NCBI RefSeq assembly: GCF_000152705.1
Contig: NZ_CH672413.1
Location: 682,001-746,000, forward strand
Source of the DNA: Janibacter sp. HTCC2649
GTDB lineage: Bacteria; Actinomycetota; Actinomycetes; Actinomycetales; Dermatophilaceae
DNA length: 64,000 nucleotides
Direction of reading: 5' to 3'
Of the stretch, positions 36,135-47,972 are shown in pieces (the stretch's first letter is position 1; each line of letters opens with the position of its first letter). A program made the position numbers and the translations under genes. The notes under the pieces were generated by a model. It searched no databases. It was not told the DNA's origin and saw only the letters and a list, made by a program, of their open reading frames with translations.

Positions 36135-37876
36135 GCATCAACACTCCTGACCTCACCCAGGCCCCGGACGACGATGTCCGCAAGGTCCCCCTCCTTGAGC
36201 GCATCCCGGGCCGCGGCAGTGCGGCTGCCTGGCCGCTCGGTCTCGTCGGCGTCCTGCTCCTCGTCGGGGGCACCTTCCTGTCATGGAGCTACACCCCGGA
36301 CGTCCTGGGCGACCTCTCGATCAACTTCTACCCGGGCGGCGTGCAGATCTGCATGATCGTTCTCGGGCTCCTCGCCCTCGTCGGCCTCCTGGCACACCAA
36401 GGCCTCCTGCGCGGACTCGGCGGCTGGCTCAAGACAGCTGCTGCTGTCCGGATCCTCGGCTTGGGCGCTGCCGTCTACATGCTCGTCGCCGTCGGCTACA
36501 TCGCGGCGAAGTCGGGTGGGCTGATCAACATCAACCCCGGCGGATGGATCTCGCTCGTCGGGTCCCTCCTGCTGGCTGCGTCCGGTCTCATGCTCGTTCA
36601 GGGCAAGACGAAGGACCCGTTGTTCGCCAAGACCTCGTCCTGGCTGGAGATCCTCACGATCATCGCCCTCATGGCGTTGGTGCTCTTCGGTGCGGCCTAC
36701 GCGCTGGGTGTCGGCGACGGGACGAGCTTCCTGCTCTTCCTGCTCTTCGTCGGAGCAGCCGCGTGGGCGCTGGCCAAGGCCGGAGTCTTCACCTGGATCG
36801 GTCTCATCGCGCAGAAGAACCGTTCGGTGCTCATGCTCGGCGCGTTCGCCGTCGCGTTCCTCTTCCCGTTCACCCAGGGCGGGTCCGACGAGAACATGTC
36901 GATCGCCACCCAGGTGCTGATCTTCGCGGCCACGGCCCTCGGCCTCAACATCGTCGTCGGCCTGGCGGGCCTGCTCGACCTCGGGTACATCGCCTTCCTC
37001 GGTGCCGGTGCCTACGTCGGTGCCACCCTCTCGACGTCGGCGTTCGCGACGATCGGTTGGAAGCCGCCGTTCATCATCGTGGTCCTCGTCGGTGCCTGCT
37101 TCTCGGCGCTCCTGGGGCTCATCATCGGGTCGCCCACCCTGCGTGTCTCGGGTGACTACCTCGCCATCGTGACGCTGGCGTTCGGTGAGATCTTCCGGTT
37201 CACGATGGGCAACCTCGATGGCAACAACGGTCCCGACCTCACGAACGGACCGAACGGCATCCCAGCCATCCCGGACCTTGCCATCGGCTCGTTCGACTTC
37301 GGTCAGCCACACACGATCGCCGGGATCACGCTCGGCCGATTCGCGAACTACTACTTCCTGCTGCTCGTCATCGCGGCGTTCATCATCCTGGTGTTCACCC
37401 GCCTCAACAACAGCCGCATCGGCCGTGGTTGGGTCGCGATCCGCGAGGACGAGAAGGCCGCCGAGGCCATGGGTGTCAACGTCTTCGGCCTCAAGCTGTT
37501 CGCCTTCGCCGGTGGTGCGTTCCTCGCCGGCATGGCTGGGACGGTCAAGGCCCACCACGACGTCTCGGTCACTCCTGACCAGTACGTCTTCCTCGAGTCG
37601 GCGTTCCTCCTCGCAGCCATCGTCCTCGGTGGCATGGGCACCGTCGCCGGCGTCCTCGTCGGGGCGACGATCCTCAAACTCCTCCCCGAGAAGCTGCGTG
37701 ACGCCGCCGACTACCGGCTGATGATCTTCGGACTCGTGCTCGTCCTCATGATGCGCTTCCGTCCGGAGGGGCTCATCGCGAGCCAGCGTCGCAAGCTCGA
37801 GTTCCATGAGGACGACGAAGAGCTCGCGGAACGAATAGAAGAAGTCCATCTAGAGGAAGCGGAGGCCACGGCATGA
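36131..37876 (+). CDS. livM: Branched-chain amino acid ABC transporter permease LivM with large N-terminal membrane extension
   Basis: The C-terminal ~310 residues are a standard LivM core (LNIVVGLAGLLDLGYIAFLGAGAY, TLRVSGDYLAIVTLAFGEI, GWVAIREDE). About 265 residues precede it, with several hydrophobic helices (for example PLGLVGVLLLVGGTFLSW and the segment near 36460-36520) that ordinary LivM proteins lack. 581 aa in total. ATG 36131 overlaps the livH stop. The C-terminal tail is acidic (EDDEELAERIEEV). Confidence 0.92.
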   Translation: MSINTPDLTQAPDDDVRKVPLLERIPGRGSAAAWPLGLVGVLLLVGGTFLSWSYTPDVLGDLSINFYPGGVQICMIVLGLLALVGLLAHQGLLRGLGGWLKTAAAVRILGLGAAVYMLVAVGYIAAKSGGLININPGGWISLVGSLLLAASGLMLVQGKTKDPLFAKTSSWLEILTIIALMALVLFGAAYALGVGDGTSFLLFLLFVGAAAWALAKAGVFTWIGLIAQKNRSVLMLGAFAVAFLFPFTQGGSDENMSIATQVLIFAATALGLNIVVGLAGLLDLGYIAFLGAGAYVGATLSTSAFATIGWKPPFIIVVLVGACFSALLGLIIGSPTLRVSGDYLAIVTLAFGEIFRFTMGNLDGNNGPDLTNGPNGIPAIPDLAIGSFDFGQPHTIAGITLGRFANYYFLLLVIAAFIILVFTRLNNSRIGRGWVAIREDEKAAEAMGVNVFGLKLFAFAGGAFLAGMAGTVKAHHDVSVTPDQYVFLESAFLLAAIVLGGMGTVAGVLVGATILKLLPEKLRDAADYRLMIFGLVLVLMMRFRPEGLIASQRRKLEFHEDDEELAERIEEVHLEEAEATA

Positions 37877-38742
37877 CCGTCACCGAAACTCCCCCGCCTG
37901 CTGCGGATGCCCCGACCGTGGGTGCCACGATCCTCGAGGCTCGTGGTGTGACCATGCGCTTCGGTGGTCTCACTGCCGTCAAGGACGTCGACATGGTCGT
38001 CCGCGAGGGCGAGATCGTCGGCCTCATCGGCCCCAACGGTGCCGGCAAGACGACCTTCTTCAACTGCCTCACGGGTCTCTACAAGCCCACCGAGGGAGTC
38101 GTCACGCTGGGCGGTGCGGTCCTGCCGCCCAAGCCGCGCGCCGTCGTCATCGCTGGCATGGCCCGCACCTTCCAGAACATCCGGCTGTTCGCCAACATGA
38201 CGGCCCTCGAGAACGTCATGGTCGGCCGCTACTGCCGCACCAGCTCGATGGCACTGACATCGATCCTGCGCGGACCGAAGTTCCGTCGGGAGGAGGCAGC
38301 CACCAGGGCTCGCGCCCAGGAGCTCCTCGAGTTCGTCGGTCTCGGCAACTCGGCCGAGAACCTCGCGCGCAACATGCCCTACGGCGACCAGCGCCGGCTC
38401 GAGATTGCTCGTGCTCTGGCCACCGACCCCAAGCTCATCCTTCTGGACGAGCCCACGGCCGGCATGAACCCGCAGGAGACCAAGCAGGCGAGCGACCTGA
38501 TCTTCCGGATCCGGGACAGCGGACTGGCGGTCGTCGTCATCGAGCACGACATGCGGTTCATCTTCAACCTCTGCGACCGCGTGCTCTGTCTCGTGCGTGG
38601 CGAGGTCCTCGTCGAGGGAACCCCCGGTGAGGTGCAGTCCGACCCGCGTGTCATCGAGGCCTACATCGGTGGCGGCGACGACGAGGATGAGGACGAAGTC
38701 ACACCCGCCCCATCCGCCGAGAAGACGGAGGACCAGCTGTGA
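37873..38742 (+). CDS. livG: Branched-chain amino acid ABC transporter ATP-binding protein LivG
   Basis: Walker A GPNGAGKTT, the LivG-type loop FQNIRLFANMTALENVMVG, signature MPYGDQRRLEIARAL and Walker B LILLDEPTAGMNP are visible. 289 aa, with an acidic C-terminal tail (GGGDDEDEDE). Overlaps livM and livF by 4 nt each. Confidence 0.95.
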   Translation: MTVTETPPPAADAPTVGATILEARGVTMRFGGLTAVKDVDMVVREGEIVGLIGPNGAGKTTFFNCLTGLYKPTEGVVTLGGAVLPPKPRAVVIAGMARTFQNIRLFANMTALENVMVGRYCRTSSMALTSILRGPKFRREEAATRARAQELLEFVGLGNSAENLARNMPYGDQRRLEIARALATDPKLILLDEPTAGMNPQETKQASDLIFRIRDSGLAVVVIEHDMRFIFNLCDRVLCLVRGEVLVEGTPGEVQSDPRVIEAYIGGGDDEDEDEVTPAPSAEKTEDQL

Positions 38743-39452
38743 GCCCCATGCTCGAGGTCAAGGACCTCGTCGTCGCCTACGGCAAGATCAAGGCCGTCAA
38801 GGGCATCAGCTTCTCGGTCGAGGAGGGAGAGGTCGTCACGCTCATCGGCACCAACGGCGCCGGCAAGACGACGACCCTGCGGACCATCTCTGGTCTCCTT
38901 CGACCAGCTAGCGGCTCGATCCGCTTCCAGGGCAAGCGCATCGACGAGACTCCTGCCCATCAGATCGTCACGCTCGGACTGGCGCACTCCCCTGAGGGTC
39001 GCCGGATCTTCCCGCGACTCACGGTCGAGCAGAACCTGCTCCTCGGTGCGTTCTCGCGGCGTGACAGCGACGTCAAGAAGGACCTGCAGGCGGCCTACGA
39101 CCTCTTCCCGATCCTCGGGGAGCGCAAGGCGCAGGCGGCCGGCACGTTCTCCGGTGGCGAGCAACAGATGCTCGCCATGGGTCGCGCGATGATGAGCCGC
39201 CCCAAGCTGCTCATGCTCGACGAGCCGTCCATGGGTCTGTCGCCGCTCATGATGAAGACCGTCATGTCGACGGTGACGACGCTTCAGCAGCAGGGCACGA
39301 CGATCCTGCTCGTGGAGCAGAACGCCCAGGCCGCGCTCAAGCGAGCCAGCAAGGGCTACGTCCTCGAGGTCGGCAAGATCGTCCTCCAGGGCACGGGCAA
39401 GGAACTGCTCGCGAGTGATGACGTCCGCAAGGCCTACCTCGGCGAGGACTGA
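38739..39452 (+). CDS. livF: Branched-chain amino acid ABC transporter ATP-binding protein LivF
   Basis: Second ATPase of the liv system: Walker A GTNGAGKTT, LAHSPEGRRIFPRLTVEQNL, signature FSGGEQQMLAMGRAM and Walker B LLMLDEPSMGLSP. 237 aa. GTG 38739 overlaps the livG stop. Two hairpins follow. Confidence 0.95.
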   Translation: MSPMLEVKDLVVAYGKIKAVKGISFSVEEGEVVTLIGTNGAGKTTTLRTISGLLRPASGSIRFQGKRIDETPAHQIVTLGLAHSPEGRRIFPRLTVEQNLLLGAFSRRDSDVKKDLQAAYDLFPILGERKAQAAGTFSGGEQQMLAMGRAMMSRPKLLMLDEPSMGLSPLMMKTVMSTVTTLQQQGTTILLVEQNAQAALKRASKGYVLEVGKIVLQGTGKELLASDDVRKAYLGED

Positions 39453-39456
39453 GGCC

Positions 39457-39499
39457 GGGTCCCATGCGCCCACGCAGACCGTGGGACCCGTGCGTGGGC
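39457..39499. terminator. Hairpin after livF
   Basis: GGGTCCCA (39457-39464) pairs with TGGGACCC (39482-39489); an alternative stem pairs GCCCACGCA (39468-39476) with TGCGTGGGC (39491-39499). The two structures exclude each other. Confidence 0.55.
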
Positions 39500-39515
39500 C
39501 CGGGCACGCGTCACC

Positions 39516-39554
39516 TGAGAAGGCCCCGCACCGTGTTGGTGCGGGGCCTTCTCA
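39516..39554. terminator. Perfect 17-bp hairpin between livF and uvrA
   Basis: GAGAAGGCCCCGCACC (39517-39532) pairs exactly with 39538-39553 over a 5-nt GTGTT loop, with one more T-A pair outside. Lies between convergent livF and uvrA and should act in both directions. Confidence 0.85.
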
Positions 39555-39593
39555 TGGGCGGGTTGACAGACGGGGAGTATGCCGCCCGCTCAC

Positions 39594-42800
<3,207 letters not shown>

Positions 42801-42813
42801 GTTCACCATGCTA
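42801..42813 (-). promoter_or_regulatory. Leaderless promoter of uvrA
   Basis: TAGCAT on the minus strand (42813-42808), then 7 nt and GTG at 42800. No good -35 is seen; the IS110 element begins not far upstream and may have replaced it. Confidence 0.55.
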
Positions 42814-43012
42814 GGTGTCGCCACCGACATTTAGCGTTGGGGTAGGTTCGCGGGCGGCCGAACCACCGACCGGGACACGTGGTGATCCCTGAGCGCTGAG
42901 TGGTCGTCCGCGAGCCGGTGTCTGGTCGATGCGGTGTCCCTGTTCGGGAACTTGGAGCCAGCCGGTTGGCGTGGACTCCTGCTTAGAGAATGTCTGGGCC
43001 GCGGCCGCGAGG

Positions 43013-43045
43013 GTCAGTCACCTGATGGATCAGGATCCGACTGAC
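43013..43045 (+). ncRNA. Hairpin in the IS110 left non-coding end (possible bridge RNA part)
   Basis: GTCAGTC (43013-43019) pairs with GACTGAC (43039-43045), and inside it CCTGAT-GG-ATCAGG (43021-43034) forms a second stem. It stops just before the AGGAG of the transposase. In IS110-group elements this end encodes a bridge RNA that pairs with donor and target DNA; another inverted repeat GGTTCG/CGAACC lies at 42845-42864. Whether this stretch is that RNA is inference. Confidence 0.4.
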
Positions 43046-43058
43046 AGGAGCGGTGACG

Positions 43059-44453
43059 ATGGTATTGACATTGGGTATCGACGTGGCCTGCAGGGCTGCG
43101 CATCAAGCGACACTCGTACGCGATGGCGCGACCGTGTGGCGGGGCAGAAAGTTCTGGACCCGGCCCGCGGATCTTGATCGGTTGTGGGCCGATCTGGACC
43201 TTTGTGACCCGGGCGATTTGACGGTCGTTGTTGAGCCCACCCGCAATGCGTGGATCGTGGTCGCGGAATGGTTCCGGCGTCGCGGAGCCCGGGTGGTGAT
43301 GGTCCCGACGACGCAGTCGGCGGACCTGCGGAAGTACTACTCCAAGCACACCAAGAACGACCGGATCGACTCTGAACTGCTCGCCAGGTTGCCGATGCTG
43401 CACCCCGAAGGCTTGCGTGAGTATTCCGGCCAGGGACCAGCCGACGCGCTACGGCGGCTGGTCAAGCAGCGCTCGACGATGGTCAAGCGCCGCACTGCGG
43501 TCTACTCCCGGCTCGACGCTCTGGTCGAGCTCCTGGGCCCTGCCTGGTACGAGGTGCTCCGGTCGAACTATGGCATCGCTGCGCTCGAGTTCCTGGCCCG
43601 CTATGCCGACCCGAACGCGGTGATCCGGCTCGGTCAGGCACGGCTGGCCAGGTTCCTGATCGCTCGTTCGCGCGGTGCGTGGCGTCAGGATCACGCAGCA
43701 GGACTGGTCGTGGCAGCCAAAGACACCCTCGCCCTGTGGGGACCTGCCGGGATGGACTTTGCCGAGCTCGCCGACGACATCGGCCACGAGGCCGAGCAAG
43801 CCTTGTTCCTGACCCGTCAGATCAAGCAGATCGACGAGCGGGTCGCGAACCTCTACGCCGAAGCCGACCCCCAGGGCATCGTGGCCTCCGCCCCCGGAGT
43901 GGGCCCGGTGATCAGCGCCGTCATCGCCGGCCGGATCGGCGACCCGCACCGGTTCACTTCGCTGGCCGCGATCCGCGCCTACACCGGGCTGGTCCCCAAA
44001 GTCAGCCAGTCCGGGGTCCGCAAGGTCGAGTCCTCAATCACCAAAGCCGGCGACCCCCTGCTGCGCGAAATGTTGTTCACCGCCGCCGACCAAGCCCGCA
44101 AGATCGACCCGCAGATCGCCGCGAAATACCAGCGACTGATGGTCGGCGACCGCCACCATGACTCCGCGATCTGCCACCTGGCCACCCAACTGCTCACCCG
44201 CATCGCGACCTGCATGCGCACCGGCCAGCCCTACGCCCTACGCGACGTCGACGGCACCCCCATCACCGAAGCCGAGGGCCGAGCCATCGTCAAAGAGCGA
44301 TACCAGATCCCTGCGCGGCACCGCGACAACCTCCGCCACAAGCAGATGCGCGACCGCCGCAAGCAGGCGGCGAGCCCGGAGTCACAGAAGTCGCAAAGCG
44401 CTCCAACATCCGGGCCCGCCAACACCAAGCCTACGAGCCGCCAAGTGGCTTGA
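43059..44453 (+). CDS. IS110 family transposase
   Basis: DEDD-type RuvC-like catalytic domain at the N terminus (GIDVA, VVEPTRNAW, KNDRIDSELLA) and the C-terminal Transposase_20 domain (ASAPGVGPVISAVIAGRIGD, with the conserved serine region further on: KVSQSGVRKVESSITKAG). 464 aa, apparently intact. ATG 43059 has AGGAG 8 nt upstream; the GTG at 43053 is too close to it. Confidence 0.94.
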   Translation: MVLTLGIDVACRAAHQATLVRDGATVWRGRKFWTRPADLDRLWADLDLCDPGDLTVVVEPTRNAWIVVAEWFRRRGARVVMVPTTQSADLRKYYSKHTKNDRIDSELLARLPMLHPEGLREYSGQGPADALRRLVKQRSTMVKRRTAVYSRLDALVELLGPAWYEVLRSNYGIAALEFLARYADPNAVIRLGQARLARFLIARSRGAWRQDHAAGLVVAAKDTLALWGPAGMDFAELADDIGHEAEQALFLTRQIKQIDERVANLYAEADPQGIVASAPGVGPVISAVIAGRIGDPHRFTSLAAIRAYTGLVPKVSQSGVRKVESSITKAGDPLLREMLFTAADQARKIDPQIAAKYQRLMVGDRHHDSAICHLATQLLTRIATCMRTGQPYALRDVDGTPITEAEGRAIVKERYQIPARHRDNLRHKQMRDRRKQAASPESQKSQSAPTSGPANTKPTSRQVA

Positions 44454-44510
44454 CTCTGGTTAGGAACTCAGCCTCTGACGAAGACTCCTCGCGCCCACCA
44501 CAGGCGCACC

Positions 44511-44523
44511 TACAGTGACAGGG
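44511..44523 (+). promoter_or_regulatory. Leaderless promoter of the lipoprotein gene
   Basis: TACAGT (44511-44516), 7 nt, GTG 44524. Confidence 0.55.
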
Positions 44524-45687
44524 GTGAAGGCGCGTTCACTCATGCTCGGGGTCCTCGTGGGATCGGGACTCCTCGTCGGTGCGTGCAGCACCGACTCCCC
44601 CGAGCCCACGCGCACCACCGGCCCCACGAGCCACCTCGGCCTCTCCTGGCAACGGGTCGCACTGCCTCCAGGACTGTCCGCGGTGACCCTGGCCAGCGAC
44701 GACAGCACTGTCCTCGTCGGCGCCTTCAGCAGCGAGCGGCCACACCCCCGCATCCTGGTCGGGACAAGTCCCACGACCTTGCGCGACGTCCCGCTCACCC
44801 CACGCTCCCCCTACGCCTTCGAGGGCCGCTGGTCACAGATCGTCGCCCGCGACGGTCACATCGACGCCATCGCCGGCGCGCGCGGTGGAGCCCACGGCAA
44901 CTACCGCTGGACGACGTGGTCGGGCACCACGACCGGTGTGGCAGAGCAGGAACAGCCCTTCGGGGTCTTCGGCAGCTACGGCGCGGGAGACCTTGCCGGC
45001 ATGGCGTATGCCGGCACGTCACCCGTGATTCTCGGTGCCTGGCAGAGCGACCGAACCGGTCTGGACATCGCGACGTGGAACCGCACCGGCCCCCGATGGG
45101 CCCGGCAGACATCCACCGGCACCCCCTTGGGCAGCACCCCGTCAGAGCTGGTCGGCGCGACGGCCATCACGTCCGGGGGCGACGGTCTCGTCCTGTCCGG
45201 CTCCCTCACCCGACTCGAGCCCGGCTCCGTCACAGTGAGTCCCGCCGTGTGGACCTCACCTGATGCGGACGGTCCGTGGACCCGGGTGGACCTCCCCCAC
45301 GCGGTCCCCTCACAGGGCAGCACCCTCGCCGAAGCGCACGCTGCCACGTGCACCCCACACCAGTGCCTCGTCGCGGGCACGGTCGGCGGACGCTTCAGCC
45401 TCTGGGAGGTGGGCGGCACCACGACAACGAACGCACCCGGCATACCCGACATCGAGGTGACCGAGAACGCCAGCGTCCTCCCGCCCGTGAGTGTCGACGG
45501 GAAGGACGACTTCGTCGTGCCGTCCGGCAAGGGCAGCAAGGTGCTGCAGCGGTCGGGCGAGGACTGGTCGGTCGGTGACGGACCCGATGGGACACCCGTC
45601 TCCGCGATCGCCCATGGTGATGAGGTCTGGGTCGTCACCACGGACGCGCAAGGCATGGGCACGTTGTGGCGCTCGCGCGTAGCCTGA
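44524..45687 (+). CDS. Secreted lipoprotein of unknown function
   Basis: 387 aa. Signal peptide with lipobox LVGAC, then a beta-rich body with repeated Trp/Gly-containing segments (for example WSQIVARDG, WTTWSGTT, GAWQSDR, VWTSPDADGPWTRV), which suggests a beta-propeller-like or exo-alpha-sialidase-like fold. No catalytic motif recognised. The GTG at 44524 fits the leaderless pattern; a GTG three codons earlier overlaps the -10. Confidence 0.7.
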   Translation: MKARSLMLGVLVGSGLLVGACSTDSPEPTRTTGPTSHLGLSWQRVALPPGLSAVTLASDDSTVLVGAFSSERPHPRILVGTSPTTLRDVPLTPRSPYAFEGRWSQIVARDGHIDAIAGARGGAHGNYRWTTWSGTTTGVAEQEQPFGVFGSYGAGDLAGMAYAGTSPVILGAWQSDRTGLDIATWNRTGPRWARQTSTGTPLGSTPSELVGATAITSGGDGLVLSGSLTRLEPGSVTVSPAVWTSPDADGPWTRVDLPHAVPSQGSTLAEAHAATCTPHQCLVAGTVGGRFSLWEVGGTTTTNAPGIPDIEVTENASVLPPVSVDGKDDFVVPSGKGSKVLQRSGEDWSVGDGPDGTPVSAIAHGDEVWVVTTDAQGMGTLWRSRVA

Positions 45688-45691
45688 CGTC
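45680..45691 (+). promoter_or_regulatory. Leaderless promoter inside the lipoprotein stop region
   Basis: TAGCCT (45680-45685) overlaps the end of the lipoprotein gene, then 6 nt and GTG 45692. Confidence 0.5.
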
Positions 45692-46375
45692 GTGACCGAT
45701 CTCCTTGCCGCCATTGATGATCACACCGCCCGACTGGTCTCCGACGCCCGTGGCGCCGACGACCTCACGGCCCCGAGCCTGTGCGAGGGGTGGAGCCGCG
45801 ACCACGTCCTGAACCACATCGCGCGCAACGCGGAGGCCCTGAGCCGCCTCGTGGCGTCGGCCGTCGACGGCACCGGCGAGACGATGTACGCCTCACCGGA
45901 ACAGCGCGACCTCGACATCGATGCCGGTGTCGGCCGTCCACCCGAGGTCGTCGTGGCGGATGTCGAGGAGACCGCGGGGCCCCTCAGCGCCGACCTCGCT
46001 CGTCTCACTGATGAGCACCGCGACATCGTGCTGGAGCGGACGCCCGGTGGACCGACCTTCAAGGGCGGGATGCTCACGTTCATGCGCCTGCGCGAGGTCA
46101 TCTACCACCACGTCGACCTCGACCTCGGGTTCGGTTTCGACGACCTCGACAAGGACCTCCAGACCCTCTTCATCGAGAACGAGCTCAAGCGCCAACAGGG
46201 CGCGCCCGCAGCGCCCTCCGTCACGATCCGCAGCGACGAGGGTGATGTCTGGACCATCAGCGACGGCGACACGGCCGTCGAAGGCACGCGCGGCGGCATA
46301 CTCCACTGGTTGGCCCGCCAGGACCCGTCGGGCGTCCGCAGCGACGCCCTCCCGGACCTCACGGCCGGACTGTGA
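45692..46375 (+). CDS. Maleylpyruvate isomerase / mycothiol-dependent enzyme family protein
   Basis: 227 aa. The N terminus has the DinB-like four-helix fold with ALTAPSLCEGWSRDHVLNHIARNAEAL-type helices and the histidines expected for the metal site (H in DHVLNHIARN, and IYHHVDLD). The C-terminal lobe matches the MDMPI C-terminal region. In Corynebacterium this enzyme uses mycothiol; the actual substrate here is unknown. Overlaps the next gene by 4 nt, indicating a joint role. Confidence 0.85.
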   Translation: MTDLLAAIDDHTARLVSDARGADDLTAPSLCEGWSRDHVLNHIARNAEALSRLVASAVDGTGETMYASPEQRDLDIDAGVGRPPEVVVADVEETAGPLSADLARLTDEHRDIVLERTPGGPTFKGGMLTFMRLREVIYHHVDLDLGFGFDDLDKDLQTLFIENELKRQQGAPAAPSVTIRSDEGDVWTISDGDTAVEGTRGGILHWLARQDPSGVRSDALPDLTAGL

Positions 46376-47043
46376 CGATGACGGACTACACCGGCGACGT
46401 GGCCCCCGGCGGTCCCACTGACACCCGCGAGCTCGAGCACCTCGTCATCCGCAAGATCGCGGTGTCGGAGATGTCGAACAACGCCTACCTGCTGACCTGC
46501 CGCGCCACTGGGGAGCAGCTCCTCATCGACGCGGCCGACGACCCGACCCGGCTCACCGCCCTCATCCGTGAGGGCACCGGCAGCCTCGAACACATCGTCA
46601 CGACCCACCAGCACTGGGACCACGTGCGGGCTCTGCCCGACCTCGTCGACGCGTTCCATCCGCGCACCTACGCCGGGCGCGACGACGCCGAGGCCCTGCC
46701 CGTGCGCCCCGATGTCCGCCTCGCCCAGGGCGATCGGATCACCGTCGGCCAGTGTGAGCTCGCGGTCATCCACCTGCGCGGACACACCCCCGGATCGGTG
46801 GCGGTGGCGTACGCCGACCCCGCCGGGCACACGCACCTCTTCACCGGCGACTCACTCTTTCCCGGTGGGATCGGCAACACCAAGAACCCCGGCCAGAGCT
46901 TCGACAGCCTCATCGAGGACGTCTCCGCACGACTCTTCGACGTCTTTGATGACGAGACCTGGGTCTACCCGGGCCACGGCGGCGACACCACCCTCGGAGC
47001 CGAGCGACCCCATCTCACGGAGTGGCGCGAACGCGGTTGGTGA
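46372..47043 (+). CDS. MBL-fold metallo-hydrolase (glyoxalase II-like)
   Basis: 223 aa metallo-beta-lactamase fold. The metal motif H-x-H-x-D-H reads THQHWDH, with the Gln/Trp filling the variable positions; the other ligands are in HLRGHTPGS, FTGDSLF and YPGHGGDT. Such enzymes often cleave thioesters of the low-molecular-weight thiol. The GTG at 46372 overlaps the stop of the mycothiol-type isomerase gene; ATG 46378 is an alternative. Confidence 0.85.
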   Translation: MTMTDYTGDVAPGGPTDTRELEHLVIRKIAVSEMSNNAYLLTCRATGEQLLIDAADDPTRLTALIREGTGSLEHIVTTHQHWDHVRALPDLVDAFHPRTYAGRDDAEALPVRPDVRLAQGDRITVGQCELAVIHLRGHTPGSVAVAYADPAGHTHLFTGDSLFPGGIGNTKNPGQSFDSLIEDVSARLFDVFDDETWVYPGHGGDTTLGAERPHLTEWRERGW

Positions 47044-47054
47044 GTGGGGCGACC

Positions 47055-47066
47055 TAGCCTGACGAC
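47055..47066 (+). promoter_or_regulatory. Leaderless promoter of the EamA transporter gene
   Basis: TAGCCT (47055-47060), 6 nt, GTG 47067. Confidence 0.6.
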
Positions 47067-47939
47067 GTGCGTCGTCTCGAGAGTGTGCCCGCCCCGCTCC
47101 TCGTCCTCGCCGGCATCATCTCGGTGCAGTTCGGTGGTGCCCTCGCGGCCACCCTCGTCCCCGAGATCGGCGCCGGCGGTTCGGTGGTCATGCGGCTGCT
47201 CTTCGCAACCGTCATCCTGCTCGCGATCGTGCGGCCACGCTGGCGGGGGCACTCACGCCGCGCCTGGCTGACCGTCATCGGCTTCGGGCTCGCGCTGGGG
47301 CTCATGAACTTCACGTTCTACGGCTCGCTCGCCCACCTGCCCATCGGCGTCGCGGTGACGATCGAGTTCCTGGGGCCCCTGCTCCTCGCGGCGGCCATGT
47401 CGCGACGAGCCGTGGACCTCGTTGCCGTCGCCGCTGCCGCCGGTGGAGTCCTCCTCATCTCGCAGGCGCTCTCGGTGCCCTTCGCCGAGCTCAACCTCAC
47501 CGGGCTGGGACTGGCCGCGGCAGCGGGAGCGTTCTGGGCGGCATACATCATCTTCAGCGGGCGAACGGGAGCCGAGTTCGAGAAGCTCGAAGGACTCGCC
47601 CTCGCGATGGTCGTCGCCAGCGTCGTCACCCTGCCGCTGGGGATCGCGTCCGTCCCCGACTGGACCGGCGGGCTCATCGCCAAGGGCCTCGGGATCGCCG
47701 TGCTGTCCTCGGTCCTGCCGTACTCCCTCGAGCTCGTCGCGCTGCGTCGCCTCAGCGCCCAGGCGTTCGGCATCCTGCTCAGCCTCGAGCCAGCAGCGGC
47801 TGCCCTGGCGGGGTTGCTCGTCCTCAGTCAGACGCTCAACGGCTGGCAGCTGGTCGGCATGACGCTCGTCGTCCTCGCGTCAGCGATCGTCCTCGGTCTC
47901 GGGACACGCAAGGACCCCGCCGAATCGACGGGGTCCTAG
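47067..47939 (+). CDS. EamA/DMT family transporter (RhtA-like)
   Basis: 290 aa with ten predicted membrane helices and the two EamA halves; the stretches GVAVTIEFLGPLLLA and VLPYSLELVALRRLSAQAFGILLSLEPAAAAL are typical of the RhtA (threonine/homoserine exporter) branch. Substrate uncertain. Ends at a hairpin shared with the convergent terC gene. Confidence 0.9.
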   Translation: MRRLESVPAPLLVLAGIISVQFGGALAATLVPEIGAGGSVVMRLLFATVILLAIVRPRWRGHSRRAWLTVIGFGLALGLMNFTFYGSLAHLPIGVAVTIEFLGPLLLAAAMSRRAVDLVAVAAAAGGVLLISQALSVPFAELNLTGLGLAAAAGAFWAAYIIFSGRTGAEFEKLEGLALAMVVASVVTLPLGIASVPDWTGGLIAKGLGIAVLSSVLPYSLELVALRRLSAQAFGILLSLEPAAAALAGLLVLSQTLNGWQLVGMTLVVLASAIVLGLGTRKDPAESTGS

Positions 47940-47946
47940 ACGTTTT

Positions 47947-47966
47947 CACACGGCGTATGCCGTGTG
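47947..47966. terminator. Hairpin with T-rich flank between eamA and terC
   Basis: CACACGGC (47947-47954) and GCCGTGTG (47959-47966) pair over the loop GTAT. It follows GTTTT and includes the octamer GTATGCCG. Convergent position. Confidence 0.75.
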
Positions 47967-47972
47967 CGCGGC

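Larger units (their letters stand above)
42838..44475 (+). mobile_element. IS110-family insertion sequence (ends uncertain)
   Basis: A single transposase gene with a 5' non-coding stretch of about 200 bp and almost no 3' non-coding DNA. IS110-group elements lack clear terminal inverted repeats and target duplications, and none were found, so the ends given are estimates from where flanking genes stop. The element separates uvrA from the lipoprotein gene at 44524. Confidence 0.5.

Noticed and set aside
36281-37849. 522-codon open frame antisense to livM
   Set aside because: Highly charged Glu/Arg/His composition typical of antisense to membrane protein codons; no independent support.
42845-42864. 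Possible LexA box GGTTCG...CGAACC before uvrA
   Set aside because: The half-sites are in reversed order (GTTCG first) with an 8-nt gap; it is a hairpin, not an SOS box.
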